Source: Sphaerisporangium sp039871875
GTDB lineage: Bacteria > Actinomycetota > Actinomycetes > Streptosporangiales > Streptosporangiaceae
DNA length: 64,000 bases
Assembly: GCF_039871875.1 (NCBI RefSeq)
Contig: NZ_JBDPMD010000008.1
Coordinates: forward strand, 186,001-250,000
Direction: 5' to 3'
In this document: one piece after another, positions 47,455-56,828 of the stretch
Position numbering within the stretch: the first letter of the stretch is position 1
How the letters are laid out: each line of letters begins with the position of its first letter
Position numbers and translations under genes: made by a program
Notes under the pieces: generated by a model
What the model saw: only the letters and a program-made list of their open reading frames with translations
Databases searched by the model: none
What the model was told of the DNA's origin: nothing

Positions 47455-47985
47455 GTGAAGAACCGTAGGTTCAAGGCCGCGGTCGTGGCGGGGACGTGTG
47501 CGATGGCGCTGTTCGTGCCCACGGCGGGCCTGGCCCAGGCGACGGACGAGCCGGACGTGACACCGAAGCAGGGAATCATGCGGACGCTCGACAAGTACGC
47601 CCACGACTATCTCACCGAGAATCTCCGTGAGGCGCTGAAGGCCTTCTCCGACCGCCCCGACACGACGGTGCTCGGCACCCAGGAGAACGAGATCGCCATC
47701 GGCAAGCAGCAGATCGCCCAGGTGCTCATGAGGGCGTTCCAGCAGGAGCCCGCCCCGACCGGGATCAGGTACCGGGTGCAGACCATCAACCACAACCGTG
47801 AGGGAACCCTCGGCTGGGTGTTCACCTGGGTGGACGTGGCGATGCCCGCGGGCCCGGGAGGCGGGCCGAACGTCGTCTCCATCCGGTTCACCGCCACCCT
47901 GGAGAAGAACCCGGCCGACGGCACCTGGCAGTTCGTGCAGTTCCACGACTCGCTGCCCGCCGGGTCCTTCCCGCCGGCCGGCTGA
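47455..47985 (+). CDS. secreted NTF2/SnoaL-like protein
   Basis: Exported protein of 176 residues. A signal peptide (about 1-30, AAVVAGTCAMALFVPTAGLAQA) leads to a single NTF2-like alpha+beta fold. The helix is YAHDYLTENLREALKAFSDRPD, and the sheet is visible in IRYRVQTINHNREGTLGWVFTWVDVAMP, VVSIRFTATLEKN and GTWQFVQFHDSLPAG. The SnoaL/NTF2 family includes enzymes and binding proteins; nothing here defines a ligand. The GTG at 47455 is chosen because GGGGAGAACC lies just upstream and the signal peptide then starts correctly. A textbook terminator follows. Confidence 0.8.
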   Translation: MKNRRFKAAVVAGTCAMALFVPTAGLAQATDEPDVTPKQGIMRTLDKYAHDYLTENLREALKAFSDRPDTTVLGTQENEIAIGKQQIAQVLMRAFQQEPAPTGIRYRVQTINHNREGTLGWVFTWVDVAMPAGPGGGPNVVSIRFTATLEKNPADGTWQFVQFHDSLPAGSFPPAG

Positions 47986-47998
47986 GGTCCCACCGGAC

Positions 47999-48044
47999 GT
48001 GATGGCCAGGGCTGGGGGAGCCGCCCTGGCCATCACCTTTTCCA
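47999..48044 (+). terminator. rho-independent terminator
   Basis: GTGATGGCCAGGGC (47999-48012) pairs perfectly with GCCCTGGCCATCAC (48023-48036), followed by CTTTT. The best canonical terminator in the window; it ends the NTF2-like gene. Confidence 0.85.
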
Positions 48045-48094
48045 CGGAAACGTCATCAGCCCGTCCCGACCAGCGGAAAGGCGTCCTCGCGGGC

Positions 48095-48925
<831 letters not shown>

Positions 48926-48970
48926 GACCGGGGGACACCCTGATGTCCGTACAGGCGTCGGCGAGGTCGC

Positions 48971-49888
48971 TCACAGTGTGCCGGACTCGCTGAGCTCCCG
49001 GCCCCGCGGGGCGCGGCGGGCGGGGCGAGGGCGCCCGCCGCGCACCCCGATCGCGATGCCCGCGATGACCAGGCCCGCGCCGAGCAGGTCGGCGGGGGAC
49101 GGGATGGCGAGTCCGAGCACCATGCCGGTGACGATGGCACCCACCGGGATCAGTCCGGCGAACAGGCCGGCGACGCCGGGCCCGAGACGGGGGAGCGCGG
49201 TGTACCAGAGGTAGAAGGCGACGGTCGTCACCACCAGCGCGAGGTAGCCGAGGCCGAGGGTCTCCTCGGTGGTCGGGACGCGCAGGAAGGCGGTGCCGTC
49301 GGCGGTGAGGCCGATGACCGTGAGGATCGGCACCGCGATCACCGTCGCGTACGCGGCCACGCGCACCGCCCCGAGGCGGGGGAGCAGCGGGAGGGCCAGC
49401 AGGGAGTAGCACACCTCGAACGCGAGGGCGGCGAGCGACCAGAGCAGACCGGGCAGGTTGCCGGTGCCGAGGCCGGTGGCGAGCACGGCGCCGGCCACCA
49501 CCACCGCGGCGCCTGCCAGGGTGCGAGGGTCGGGACGGCGGCCGCTGAGCAGGGCGAGGACGAGCGGGGCCGCGCCGAGGACCGTGCCGACCAGACCCGG
49601 GCCCGCGTGCCGGGTGGCCTCGATGACCGAGACGTTGAACAGCACCACCCCGGTGAGCGAGAGCGCGGCCAGCAGCGACGCCTCCCGGACGGTGAGCCGA
49701 GGGAACCGCAGGCCGGTCAGCCGGGCCACGAGCAGCAGGACCGTCGCCGCGGCGAGGTAGCGGACCGCCTGCCCGCCGTACACGGGGTAGTCGCCGATCA
49801 GACCGGACACGGCGGTGAGCGTGCCGACGAGGAACATCGCCCCGGCCGCCATCCCCGCGGCCCCCGACCGGCCGGTGCTCTGTCTCAT
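48971..49888 (-). CDS. EamA/DMT-superfamily transporter
   Basis: Integral membrane exporter of 305 residues with ten predicted helices arranged as two EamA repeats (GGQAVRYLAAATVLLLVARL and LTGVVLFNVSVIEATRHAGPG in the first; LALVVTTVAFYLWYTALPRLGPGVAGLFAGLIPVGA in the second). DMT transporters export amino acids, nucleotides or small metabolites; the substrate is unknown. ATG 49888 is chosen because the first helix begins a few residues later and TTAGCGT, a -10-like element, ends about ten bases upstream, suggesting a nearly leaderless mRNA. An open frame continues upstream but looks non-coding. Confidence 0.85.
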   Translation of the reverse strand: MRQSTGRSGAAGMAAGAMFLVGTLTAVSGLIGDYPVYGGQAVRYLAAATVLLLVARLTGLRFPRLTVREASLLAALSLTGVVLFNVSVIEATRHAGPGLVGTVLGAAPLVLALLSGRRPDPRTLAGAAVVVAGAVLATGLGTGNLPGLLWSLAALAFEVCYSLLALPLLPRLGAVRVAAYATVIAVPILTVIGLTADGTAFLRVPTTEETLGLGYLALVVTTVAFYLWYTALPRLGPGVAGLFAGLIPVGAIVTGMVLGLAIPSPADLLGAGLVIAGIAIGVRGGRPRPARRAPRGRELSESGTL

Positions 49889-50208
49889 GCGCCGAAACGC
49901 TAACGTCGCGAGCAGGAACACGGCTGATCCGATATCCGGCGGAATCGGCGGGACCGGTCGGCGGTCCGCTCCGGCGACCAGCTCGGCGGCCGGCCCGGCC
50001 AGCGACACCAGCAGCGGGTCCTCCGATTCGAAGCACTCCGCCAGCCCTCCGAACCTGTCCGGCGCGCTGGCGGGTTCGCGCTCCGGACGGCCCGGCGGCC
50101 CGGCGGCGGGACGTCCCCGCGCGCTGAGCGTGTCCGGCGCGGTGGCGGGTTCGCGGCCCGGACGGCGCGGCCGGCCGGCCGGGGCACGTGGCCGCGCGCG
50201 GGGTGGTC
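49889..50208. other. 320-base gap with a degenerate 75-bp repeat
   Basis: It lies between the EamA start and the 3' end of SARP gene 1. Two imperfect 75-bp units begin TGTCCGGCGCG at 50056 and 50131. The minus-strand frame at about 49900-50030 (with AECFESEDPLLVSLAGP) has protein-like composition and may be a gene remnant. No intact gene is seen. Confidence 0.45.
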
Positions 50209-51981
50209 TCACGCCCGGGACGGCACGTGGCCGGGGACGCGTGCGCGATAGGCGGCGGCCCTCGCGGGGTCGCGAGCGTCGAGGGTGCGGGCCACGCTGT
50301 CGCGCATCGCCGCGTGGATGCGGATGCCGGTCTCGGTCATCTCGCTGAACGGCAGCCCACGCAGCAGGTCCCATGCCCGGCCCACGTCGAGCGGCTCACC
50401 CGCGAGGAGCGCACGCAGGACCGGCAGGGTCACGTGCCGCACCACGCAGGCGGCGTCCAGGACCCGGCGCTCCTGCGCGGAAAGCCGCTCCCTCGCGAGA
50501 GCGGCGAGCCTCTCCGACTCGGCGAGCGGCGGCGCGCCGTCCGGTCCGGGCAGCCGCCCGTCCAGCGCCGCCGTGGCGAACAGCGCCAGGGCCACCGGGT
50601 AGCCGCCCGCCAGCGACCGCACCACGCCGATCGACTCCCGGCCGACCCCGGCACGTTCCAGGTACGTGGTGGCCGCGCCGTCGTCCAGGGGCACGAGGGG
50701 GATCTCGCGGGCCAGGTCCCACCACTCCGGGGTGGTGAACCATCCCGGGTCCGGGGGGAGGCGGCCGCACAGCACGGTCGTCCAGCCGACCGGCAGCGCG
50801 GGCAGGAACCTCGTCCTCAGCCAGGGCTCCAGTGTCTTGAGGTGCTCGGCCTCGTCCACGGCGAGCACACCCGTGCCCCGCCGGGCCATCTCGTCGGTCA
50901 GCGCGTGCAGCGTGGCCGGGCAGCCGAGCTGGTCCGCGACCTGCCCGACGAACCGTTCCGGCACGGGGTCCAGCCCGCTCGCCTCGACGGTCAGCCAGCC
51001 GAGCCGCGGCGTGCGGCGGCGGGCCGCGGCGAGCACGGCGGTCTTCCCGATCCCCCCGGGGCCGTGGACGTACACGACGGCCACCGGGCTCCGCTCGCGC
51101 ACGGCCTCGGCGATCGACCGCACCTCCTCGTCCCGGCCGACGAACAGCCGGTCCGCCGCGACCGACAGCCGGTGCCCGATCGTGGCGTAGTTCTCGGGGC
51201 CCGGCGGTTCCCCGAGCGGGGGCCCGCCCCGGGCGTCGTGGCCGATCTCCTGACGCAGCAGCGCCAGCTCCAGGTCCCGCAGCATGCCCGACGGCCGGAG
51301 CCCGAGCTCGTCGGCGAGGACCCTGCGGTAGGCGTGCAGTTGGGACAGGGCGTCGGTCTGCCGCCCGACCTTGTAGAGCGCCTCGATGAGCAGGCGGCGC
51401 GCCTGCTCACGCAGGGGGTGGGCGCGCACCGTGTGCTCCAGCACGCCGATGGCCTCGTCCGAACGCTCCTGCTCGATGAGGCCGGCGCCCAGGGTCTCGC
51501 CGGCGCGGCACCGCAGCTCCTCCAGGCGGGTGGCCTCGGCCAGCACGTCGGGCAGCTCGGTGAACCCGGTGAACGCCTCGCCGCGCCACAGGCCGAGCGC
51601 CTCCCGCAGCGTTTGGACGCGCTCGCGTGGCGCGCGGTCCGCGGCTCGCCCCACCAGTGCCTCGAAACGCAGCGAGTCGAGCCCGTCCTCACCCACGTTC
51701 AGCACGTAGCCGCGGGCGTGGGTCTGGATCAGCGCGCCGCCGCCGGGATCGCAGTCGGACAGGGTGCGCCGCAGCCGCAGGATCAGGTTGTGCAGGGCCG
51801 CGTCCGGCCACTTGGGCGGATCGGCTCCCCACACGTTCTCCACCAGCGTGGCCGCGGGAACGGGACGCCCGGCGTGCGCGGCCAGCACGGCGAGCAGCCT
51901 GCGCTGGGCGCGGCCGACCAGACGGCGGCTCCGGCCGGCGGTCCCGCCCAGCTCCAGCAGGCCCAGAATCTTGATCACCAT
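50209..51981 (-). CDS. SARP-family regulator with ATPase domain 1
   Basis: Transcriptional regulator of 590 residues, Streptomyces antibiotic regulatory protein type. The N-terminal winged-helix DNA-binding domain (about 1-95) includes RRLVGRAQRRLLAVLAAHAGRPVPAATLVENVWG and LHNLILRLRRTL...IQTHARGYVLNV. The bacterial transcriptional activator (BTAD) helical domain follows (about 100-245, ending ADELGLRPSGMLRDLELALLRQE). The NTPase domain has Walker A HGPGGIGKT (about 300-308) and Walker B GVLAVDEAEHL. It is paralogous to SARP 2 at 53694 almost throughout. It lies 44 bases behind the MocR-type gene on the same strand, so it is probably driven by the MocR promoter. A likely controller of the SLNHSxIVR peptide genes. 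Confidence 0.9.
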   Translation of the reverse strand: MVIKILGLLELGGTAGRSRRLVGRAQRRLLAVLAAHAGRPVPAATLVENVWGADPPKWPDAALHNLILRLRRTLSDCDPGGGALIQTHARGYVLNVGEDGLDSLRFEALVGRAADRAPRERVQTLREALGLWRGEAFTGFTELPDVLAEATRLEELRCRAGETLGAGLIEQERSDEAIGVLEHTVRAHPLREQARRLLIEALYKVGRQTDALSQLHAYRRVLADELGLRPSGMLRDLELALLRQEIGHDARGGPPLGEPPGPENYATIGHRLSVAADRLFVGRDEEVRSIAEAVRERSPVAVVYVHGPGGIGKTAVLAAARRRTPRLGWLTVEASGLDPVPERFVGQVADQLGCPATLHALTDEMARRGTGVLAVDEAEHLKTLEPWLRTRFLPALPVGWTTVLCGRLPPDPGWFTTPEWWDLAREIPLVPLDDGAATTYLERAGVGRESIGVVRSLAGGYPVALALFATAALDGRLPGPDGAPPLAESERLAALARERLSAQERRVLDAACVVRHVTLPVLRALLAGEPLDVGRAWDLLRGLPFSEMTETGIRIHAAMRDSVARTLDARDPARAAAYRARVPGHVPSRA

Positions 51982-52025
51982 TGTCGCTCTCTGGGCTCAT
52001 CGCGGCCTCCCATGCGCCGGGACTG

Positions 52026-53420
52026 CTACGCCGCGGGCGCGGCGGTGCCGGCGACCCTGGCGAGGTCACGGCAGACGCCGGCGACCGTGTGCAACGCCGC
52101 GCGGGCGTCGTCGTCGTCCAGGTGGTTCACGTGGAGCACCAGCCCGTTGTCGCGCGGCGGGCCGAAACCGTGGCCGGCGAAGGTGGAGACGCGCACCCCC
52201 GCGGCCTTCGCCGGCGGCACGGCCCGCGCCGCGGGTATCTCCGCGGGGAGCCGCACCGCGAACGCGCCGTCGAAGGCGGGAGGGGAGACGGCGGCGTACG
52301 GCGTGCCGGCGAACGCCTCCCCGGCCAGCGTGGCGGCGTGCTCGTTGAGGCGCGCGAGCGTGGCGGCCCTGCGCCGGACGCTGCCGTCGGCCAGCATGCG
52401 CTGGAGCACCTGCTGGTGCAGCGCCGTGGGCCGCAGGTCACGGATCACGATCTGCGACTCCACCAGGGGCGCGGCCGAGGAGGGCACGACCATGTACGAC
52501 AGCGGCATCTCGGTACTGAGCAGGGCGGTGAAGTCCCCGACCAGCCCCGCGTGCGGCGCGGGCACGTGGGCGAGCAGGCTCGGGATGTGCGCGTTCGCCG
52601 GCCGGGTGGCGCCGTCCAGGTTGACCTCGACGACCGCGCCGCCGGTCCTGTGGTGCCAGGCCGTGAGGCCGTCCCGCCAGGCGTCCGAGGCCGTACGGCT
52701 CGTCAGGTAGCGGGACTCGGTGAGCACCACGATCGCGCCCGCCTCCTCGGGGACGGCGGGGCTCGCGGTGTCCTCGGCGTCGAACGGCAGCAGCGGGCGG
52801 CCGGTCGCGGCGAGCGCCCGGCACAACGAGAGCGGCATCGGCTGCGCCACCGCCACCGCGGCCCCCGGCGCCAGGGCGTCCAGGACCACCCGGAGCGAGT
52901 CCTTCAGGGTGGCGCATACCGCGGTCTGGTACCCCTGCGGGTGCCCGCGGGTGAACTCGACCCGGCGGCGGATCGCCTGGCGCAGCCCGGGCAGGCCGAG
53001 ATTCGGCGCGGTGTGGCGGGGCGGCGAGTGGCTCGCCTGCCGCCACGCCGACCGCCAGGTGACCAGGGGGAAACCGCGCATGACGCAGCGGCCCGGCACG
53101 AGGTCCACCGTCGCGGCCGGGGCGACCGGGTCGGCGGAGGGCGCCTGGCGGGCCTGCACGCGCCGCGCCACGAACGTTCCCGAGCCTTCCTTGCCGGTGA
53201 TGTAGCCACGGGCCATGAGCAGCTCGTAGGCCAGCAGGACGACGCCGCGCGAGACCTTGAGCCCTTCGGCCACCGTCCGCGTCGAGGGCAGACGCTCACC
53301 GGGCAGCAACACCCCGGACTCGATCGCCGACGCGAAACCGTCGACGATCTGCTGTCGGAGAGTGCGCCAGTCGTCCCGGCGGATCTCGATCGACACGGGT
53401 AGCTCCTGCCGGGTACGCAT
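52026..53420 (-). CDS. MocR-type GntR regulator lacking the PLP lysine
   Basis: Protein of 464 residues. The N-terminal GntR winged helix (about 10-85) is intact: LRQQIVDGFASAIESGVLLPGERLPSTRTVAEGL, then GVVLLAYELLMARGYI. The rest has the length and layout of a type I aminotransferase domain (NLGLPGLRQAIRRRVEFTRG, AVAVAQPMPLSLCRAL). The segment that should be GSFSKTLAPGLRLGY reads GDFTALLSTEMPLSY, so the PLP-binding lysine is an alanine. The protein cannot form the usual internal aldimine and is probably a sensor or pure regulator. ATG 53420 has GGAGG close upstream; GTG 53396 is an alternative. It leads an operon with SARP 1 and has an exact GGAACC-N17-CGTA promoter. Confidence 0.85.
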   Translation of the reverse strand: MRTRQELPVSIEIRRDDWRTLRQQIVDGFASAIESGVLLPGERLPSTRTVAEGLKVSRGVVLLAYELLMARGYITGKEGSGTFVARRVQARQAPSADPVAPAATVDLVPGRCVMRGFPLVTWRSAWRQASHSPPRHTAPNLGLPGLRQAIRRRVEFTRGHPQGYQTAVCATLKDSLRVVLDALAPGAAVAVAQPMPLSLCRALAATGRPLLPFDAEDTASPAVPEEAGAIVVLTESRYLTSRTASDAWRDGLTAWHHRTGGAVVEVNLDGATRPANAHIPSLLAHVPAPHAGLVGDFTALLSTEMPLSYMVVPSSAAPLVESQIVIRDLRPTALHQQVLQRMLADGSVRRRAATLARLNEHAATLAGEAFAGTPYAAVSPPAFDGAFAVRLPAEIPAARAVPPAKAAGVRVSTFAGHGFGPPRDNGLVLHVNHLDDDDARAALHTVAGVCRDLARVAGTAAPAA

Positions 53421-53482
53421 GATCCTCCCGCTCCAGCGACCTGGTTGCGGCGCCCCGCAACTCACCACTTCACGGGAGTCAG

Positions 53483-53509
53483 TACGGAGTGGGGTGCTGG
53501 GGCGGTTCC
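53483..53509 (-). promoter_or_regulatory. ECF-type promoter of the MocR-SARP1 operon
   Basis: Minus strand GGAACC (53509-53504), 17-base spacer, CGTA (53486-53483), 63 bases before the ATG at 53420. Exact consensus match; it places a SARP regulator under ECF control. Confidence 0.6.
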
Positions 53510-53584
53510 ATCAGGGCGCCGGCAACCGGCTGACCACCCGCGATCGCCCTGACCTGCGCGGGGACCACCCTCAGGTGGCGGCAT

Positions 53585-53638
53585 TGGGGTGCTGCTAGGG
53601 GTGATGTTTAGGGGCGGCCACTGACGCGTCCATGGGGT
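53585..53638 (+). repeat. [TA]GGGG[TC]G direct repeats upstream of SARP gene 2
   Basis: TGGGGTG at 53585, AGGGGTG at 53597, AGGGGCG at 53610 and TGGGGTG at 53632, with two more at 53490 and 53499. The spacing is 12-13 bp in the core, close to but not the 11 bp of classical SARP boxes. Possible autoregulatory site. Confidence 0.4.
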
Positions 53639-53693
53639 GCCGCTTGCGAGTCTGGGATCGTGCCGAGAAGATCCACGCAAGCCGAGGTGTGAG

Positions 53694-55742
53694 ATGTCGA
53701 TCCAGGTGCTCGGGCTGATCCAGCTCGTCGACGCGCAGGGCCGGCAGTACAAGCTGGCCGGCGGCAGCCAGCGCAGGCTTCTCGCCGCCCTCGCCGCCTC
53801 GCCCGGCCACCCGGTGCCGAGCTCGGTCCTGGTCGAGGAACTGTGGAACGAGACCCCGCCGGTCCGGCCGCTGCCCGCGCTGCACAATCTCGTCTCCCGG
53901 CTCCGCCGCCTGCTGGTCAGCACCAGCCCGGACGGCACGGACCCGATCCAGACGCATCCGCTCGGCTACGTCCTGCAGGCGGACGGCGCCGTCCTTGACT
54001 CGGTGCGGTTCGAGTCCCTCGTCCGCGAGGCCTCGCTGCCCGCCACCTCGCCGGCCGCCCGCGTGGTGCTGCTGCGCCGGGCGCTCGCCCTGTGGCGGGG
54101 GGACGCCTTCTCGGGCCTGAGCGACGTGCCGTCGGTGAGCGGGCAGGCGACCCGCCTGGAGGAGATGCGCTGCCAGGCCGTCGAGGCGCTCGCGGCGGCG
54201 TTGATCGCGGAGACGCGGTTCGGTGAGGCGGTGACCGTCCTTGAGACGTTCGTCCACGCCTACCCCTTCCGCGAGCAGGCCCGCGGCAGCCTCGTCGAGG
54301 CGTTGTACCGCGCCGGACGGCAGACCGACGCCCTGGCGCACCTGCGCGGCTACCGCAAGCTGCTCGCCGACGAACTCGGCCTGGAGCCGTCCGCCATCCT
54401 GCGCGACCTGGAGATCGCGATGCTCCGCCAGGAACTCGGCGCGAGCGTCCCCGCGGCCGTCCCGCCGGACCCCGGGCCCGCGTCCTACCCGCGGGTCGCC
54501 CAGCGCCTGTCGGCGGCGGGCGACCGCCTGTTCGCGGGCCGGGCCCGGGAACTGCGTGTCCTGCGGGAGGCCACGAGGCCGGCCGACCCGGTCGTGCTCG
54601 TTTACCTGCACGGTCCCGCCGGGATCGGCAAGACCGCCCTGCTGGCCGCGGCCCGGCGGCAGGCGCCGGCGCTGGAGTGGATCACCGTGGAGGGGACGGG
54701 CGTGCGGGCGGCGCCGGAGCGGTTCCTCGAAGCGGTCGCGGGCCGGATCGCCGCCCCCGCCACCGTCGAGGGCGTCGCGGACGGGCTGGCGCGGCGCGGC
54801 GCCGGCGTGCTGGTGATCGAATCCATGGAACACCTGAGCGGGCTGGAGTCGTGGCTGCGCACCGAGTTCCTGCCCGCCCTCCCCACCCGATGGACGACGA
54901 TCCTCTCCGGCAGGGAGGCGCCGGACGCGTCCTGGAGCATCGCCCCGGAGTGGTGGGACATGATGCGCACGGTGCGGCTCGGGCCGTTCAGCGAGGAGGA
55001 GTCCACGGCGTACCTGGAGAACGTCGGCGTCGAGCCGGACCGGGTGCCGCTGCTCAGGAGCGCGACCGGCGGCTACCCGCTGGCGCTGGCGCTCGCCGCG
55101 GCGGCCCCGCGGGACGGCGGCCCGCCGTCCGGCGCGGCGGTCCTGCCCGTCTCCGTCGCCGAGAGCATCGTCGCCGCGATCCGGCAGGGCCTGACGCGCG
55201 AGCAGCGGCACGTGCTTGAGGCGGCGTCCATGGTGGAGCGGGTGACCGAGCCGCTGCTCGGCGCCATGGTGCGCGACGAGGGGCTCGACGCCGCGTACGC
55301 GTGGGACCTGCTGCGTGCGCTGCCCGTCACCGATGAGACCGTGCGGCTGTATGACGTGGTGCGGGACAGCGTCGCGCGGATCGTCAGCATCAACGACCCC
55401 CAGCGCGCCGCGCGCTACCGGGCACGCGCCGCCGCCCATCTCATGCGCTCCCGCGGCCAGGCGGCCCGAGCGGTCCAGGCGGTCCAGGTCGAGGCGGCGC
55501 CGGGCCGCGGCCGGGCCTTCCCAGCCGCGTCCGGATGGCTCGCGCCGGCCGTGCAGCGGCGGGACATCGGGCGTGTCCCGCCGCGTCATCCGTTGCGCAG
55601 GCCGCGGCCCGGCGAGCACGACCTCGATCTGCCACCCCTAGTTCCGCTCGGCGGCGGGCGCCCGGTCACGGGTGAGGATCGCAAGCGCGATCAGCAGCAC
55701 CGCGGCGGACGTGGTGACCCAGACGGCGAACTGGTCGTATGA
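53694..55742 (+). CDS. SARP-family regulator with ATPase domain 2
   Basis: Paralogue of SARP 1, 682 residues: winged helix (about 1-95, GGSQRRLLAALAASPGHPVPSSVLVEELW), BTAD domain (about 100-245, ADELGLEPSAILRDLEIAMLRQEL), NTPase domain with Walker A HGPAGIGKT (about 304-312) and GVLVIESMEHL in the Walker B place (Glu for Asp). Homology with SARP 1 ends at about residue 585 (RARAAAHLM). The last 100 residues are Arg/Pro/Gly-rich, unlike SARP 1, and the final 105 bases overlap the convergent MFS gene; this looks like loss of an earlier stop codon. GAGGTGTGAG precedes the ATG. It is divergent from the MocR-SARP1 operon. Confidence 0.87.
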   Translation: MSIQVLGLIQLVDAQGRQYKLAGGSQRRLLAALAASPGHPVPSSVLVEELWNETPPVRPLPALHNLVSRLRRLLVSTSPDGTDPIQTHPLGYVLQADGAVLDSVRFESLVREASLPATSPAARVVLLRRALALWRGDAFSGLSDVPSVSGQATRLEEMRCQAVEALAAALIAETRFGEAVTVLETFVHAYPFREQARGSLVEALYRAGRQTDALAHLRGYRKLLADELGLEPSAILRDLEIAMLRQELGASVPAAVPPDPGPASYPRVAQRLSAAGDRLFAGRARELRVLREATRPADPVVLVYLHGPAGIGKTALLAAARRQAPALEWITVEGTGVRAAPERFLEAVAGRIAAPATVEGVADGLARRGAGVLVIESMEHLSGLESWLRTEFLPALPTRWTTILSGREAPDASWSIAPEWWDMMRTVRLGPFSEEESTAYLENVGVEPDRVPLLRSATGGYPLALALAAAAPRDGGPPSGAAVLPVSVAESIVAAIRQGLTREQRHVLEAASMVERVTEPLLGAMVRDEGLDAAYAWDLLRALPVTDETVRLYDVVRDSVARIVSINDPQRAARYRARAAAHLMRSRGQAARAVQAVQVEAAPGRGRAFPAASGWLAPAVQRRDIGRVPPRHPLRRPRPGEHDLDLPPLVPLGGGRPVTGEDRKRDQQHRGGRGDPDGELVV

Positions 55743-56828
55743 CCCGGCGCCGAGGAGCAGTGACGATCCGCAGATGCCGCCGATCTGCGCCGCGAGCGAG
55801 TCCACCGACGCCACGGTCACCCGCTGCTCGGGCGTGGCCCGGCGGTGCAGCACGAGCGCGCTCAGCAGGTCCGCGACGGCGCTCAGCCACTGGATCGCCA
55901 GGAAAAGGACGACGAACGCGATGATGTGCGTGACGAACGCCATCGCCGCGTAGCACAGAGCCACCAGGATCATGAACAGGGCGATCCCGTTCGGCCTCGT
56001 GAAGCGCGGGCCGGTGGGCGCCGCGACGGTCCCCCCGGCTCCGGCCGCGAACGCGGCGCACAGCACCACGCCGTAGGCCATCGCCGAGGTCCGCGGGTCA
56101 CCGGTCGACGCGGCGGCCCGCAGCGGCCACAGCGCCTCAAGCACGGTGGCGGCCACGCCGCCGCCGAAGGCGCAGAGCAGGACCCGCAGCAGCAGCGTGT
56201 CCCGCACGCTCGCCCGCAGGGCCGACCGCAGCGTGGCCCCGACGCCGGACGCGGGCGCCCGTCCGCTTCCGGTCATCACGGTGGCCACGGCGACGGTGAG
56301 GACCGCCGCGAAGCCGGCGGCGAGCCACACCGGCCCGGCCAGTGAACCGCTGACGGCCGGGAAGAACCCGCCGATCAGCGCGCCGCCGGCCAGGGACAGG
56401 GCGCCCGCCGCGCGGCCGCGGGCGAGCCCCGGCTCGAAGGCGGCACCGGGATCGGCCTCACCGAGAGTGTCCACGTACCAGGATTCGAGGACACCCGAGC
56501 CGGCGGCGCGGCCGATCGCGACCAGCACGAGCCCCGCCGTGAACGGCACCATCGTCTCGGCCACGGCGAGGAGGAGGCAGGCGGCGCAGGTGACCGCCGC
56601 GGACAGCAGCAGGACGCGGCGCCGCCCGTACACGTCGGCCGCGCTGCCCGAGGGGAGTTCGAGCAGGAGCACGACGGCCGCGAAGACGGCGAACATGACG
56701 CCGATCTGGCCGACCGAGTGCCCGCGTTCCCGCATCAGCAACACCAGGACGGGGAAGAACGTGGCACCGGGCAGCCACTGGAGCACCGCGAGCGCCAGGA
56801 AGCGCCGCCGGAGGTCCGCGGCGGTCAC
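55638..56828 (-). CDS. MFS-family transporter
   Basis: Major facilitator superfamily permease of 396 residues with about twelve helices. The N-terminal helix is ALAVLQWLPGATFFPVLVLL. The loop 2-3 region holds ELPSGSAADVYGRRRVLLLSA, the DRxGRR-type MFS signature. The substrate is unknown. The GTG start at 56828 overlaps the stop of the TPR gene (GTGA), so the two proteins are translationally coupled. It is third in the unit peptide-TPR-MFS, which makes export of the SLNHSQIVR peptide or of a product it controls an attractive idea; this is inference. Its 3' end overlaps the SARP 2 tail on the other strand. Confidence 0.87.
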   Translation of the reverse strand: MTAADLRRRFLALAVLQWLPGATFFPVLVLLMRERGHSVGQIGVMFAVFAAVVLLLELPSGSAADVYGRRRVLLLSAAVTCAACLLLAVAETMVPFTAGLVLVAIGRAAGSGVLESWYVDTLGEADPGAAFEPGLARGRAAGALSLAGGALIGGFFPAVSGSLAGPVWLAAGFAAVLTVAVATVMTGSGRAPASGVGATLRSALRASVRDTLLLRVLLCAFGGGVAATVLEALWPLRAAASTGDPRTSAMAYGVVLCAAFAAGAGGTVAAPTGPRFTRPNGIALFMILVALCYAAMAFVTHIIAFVVLFLAIQWLSAVADLLSALVLHRRATPEQRVTVASVDSLAAQIGGICGSSLLLGAGSYDQFAVWVTTSAAVLLIALAILTRDRAPAAERN

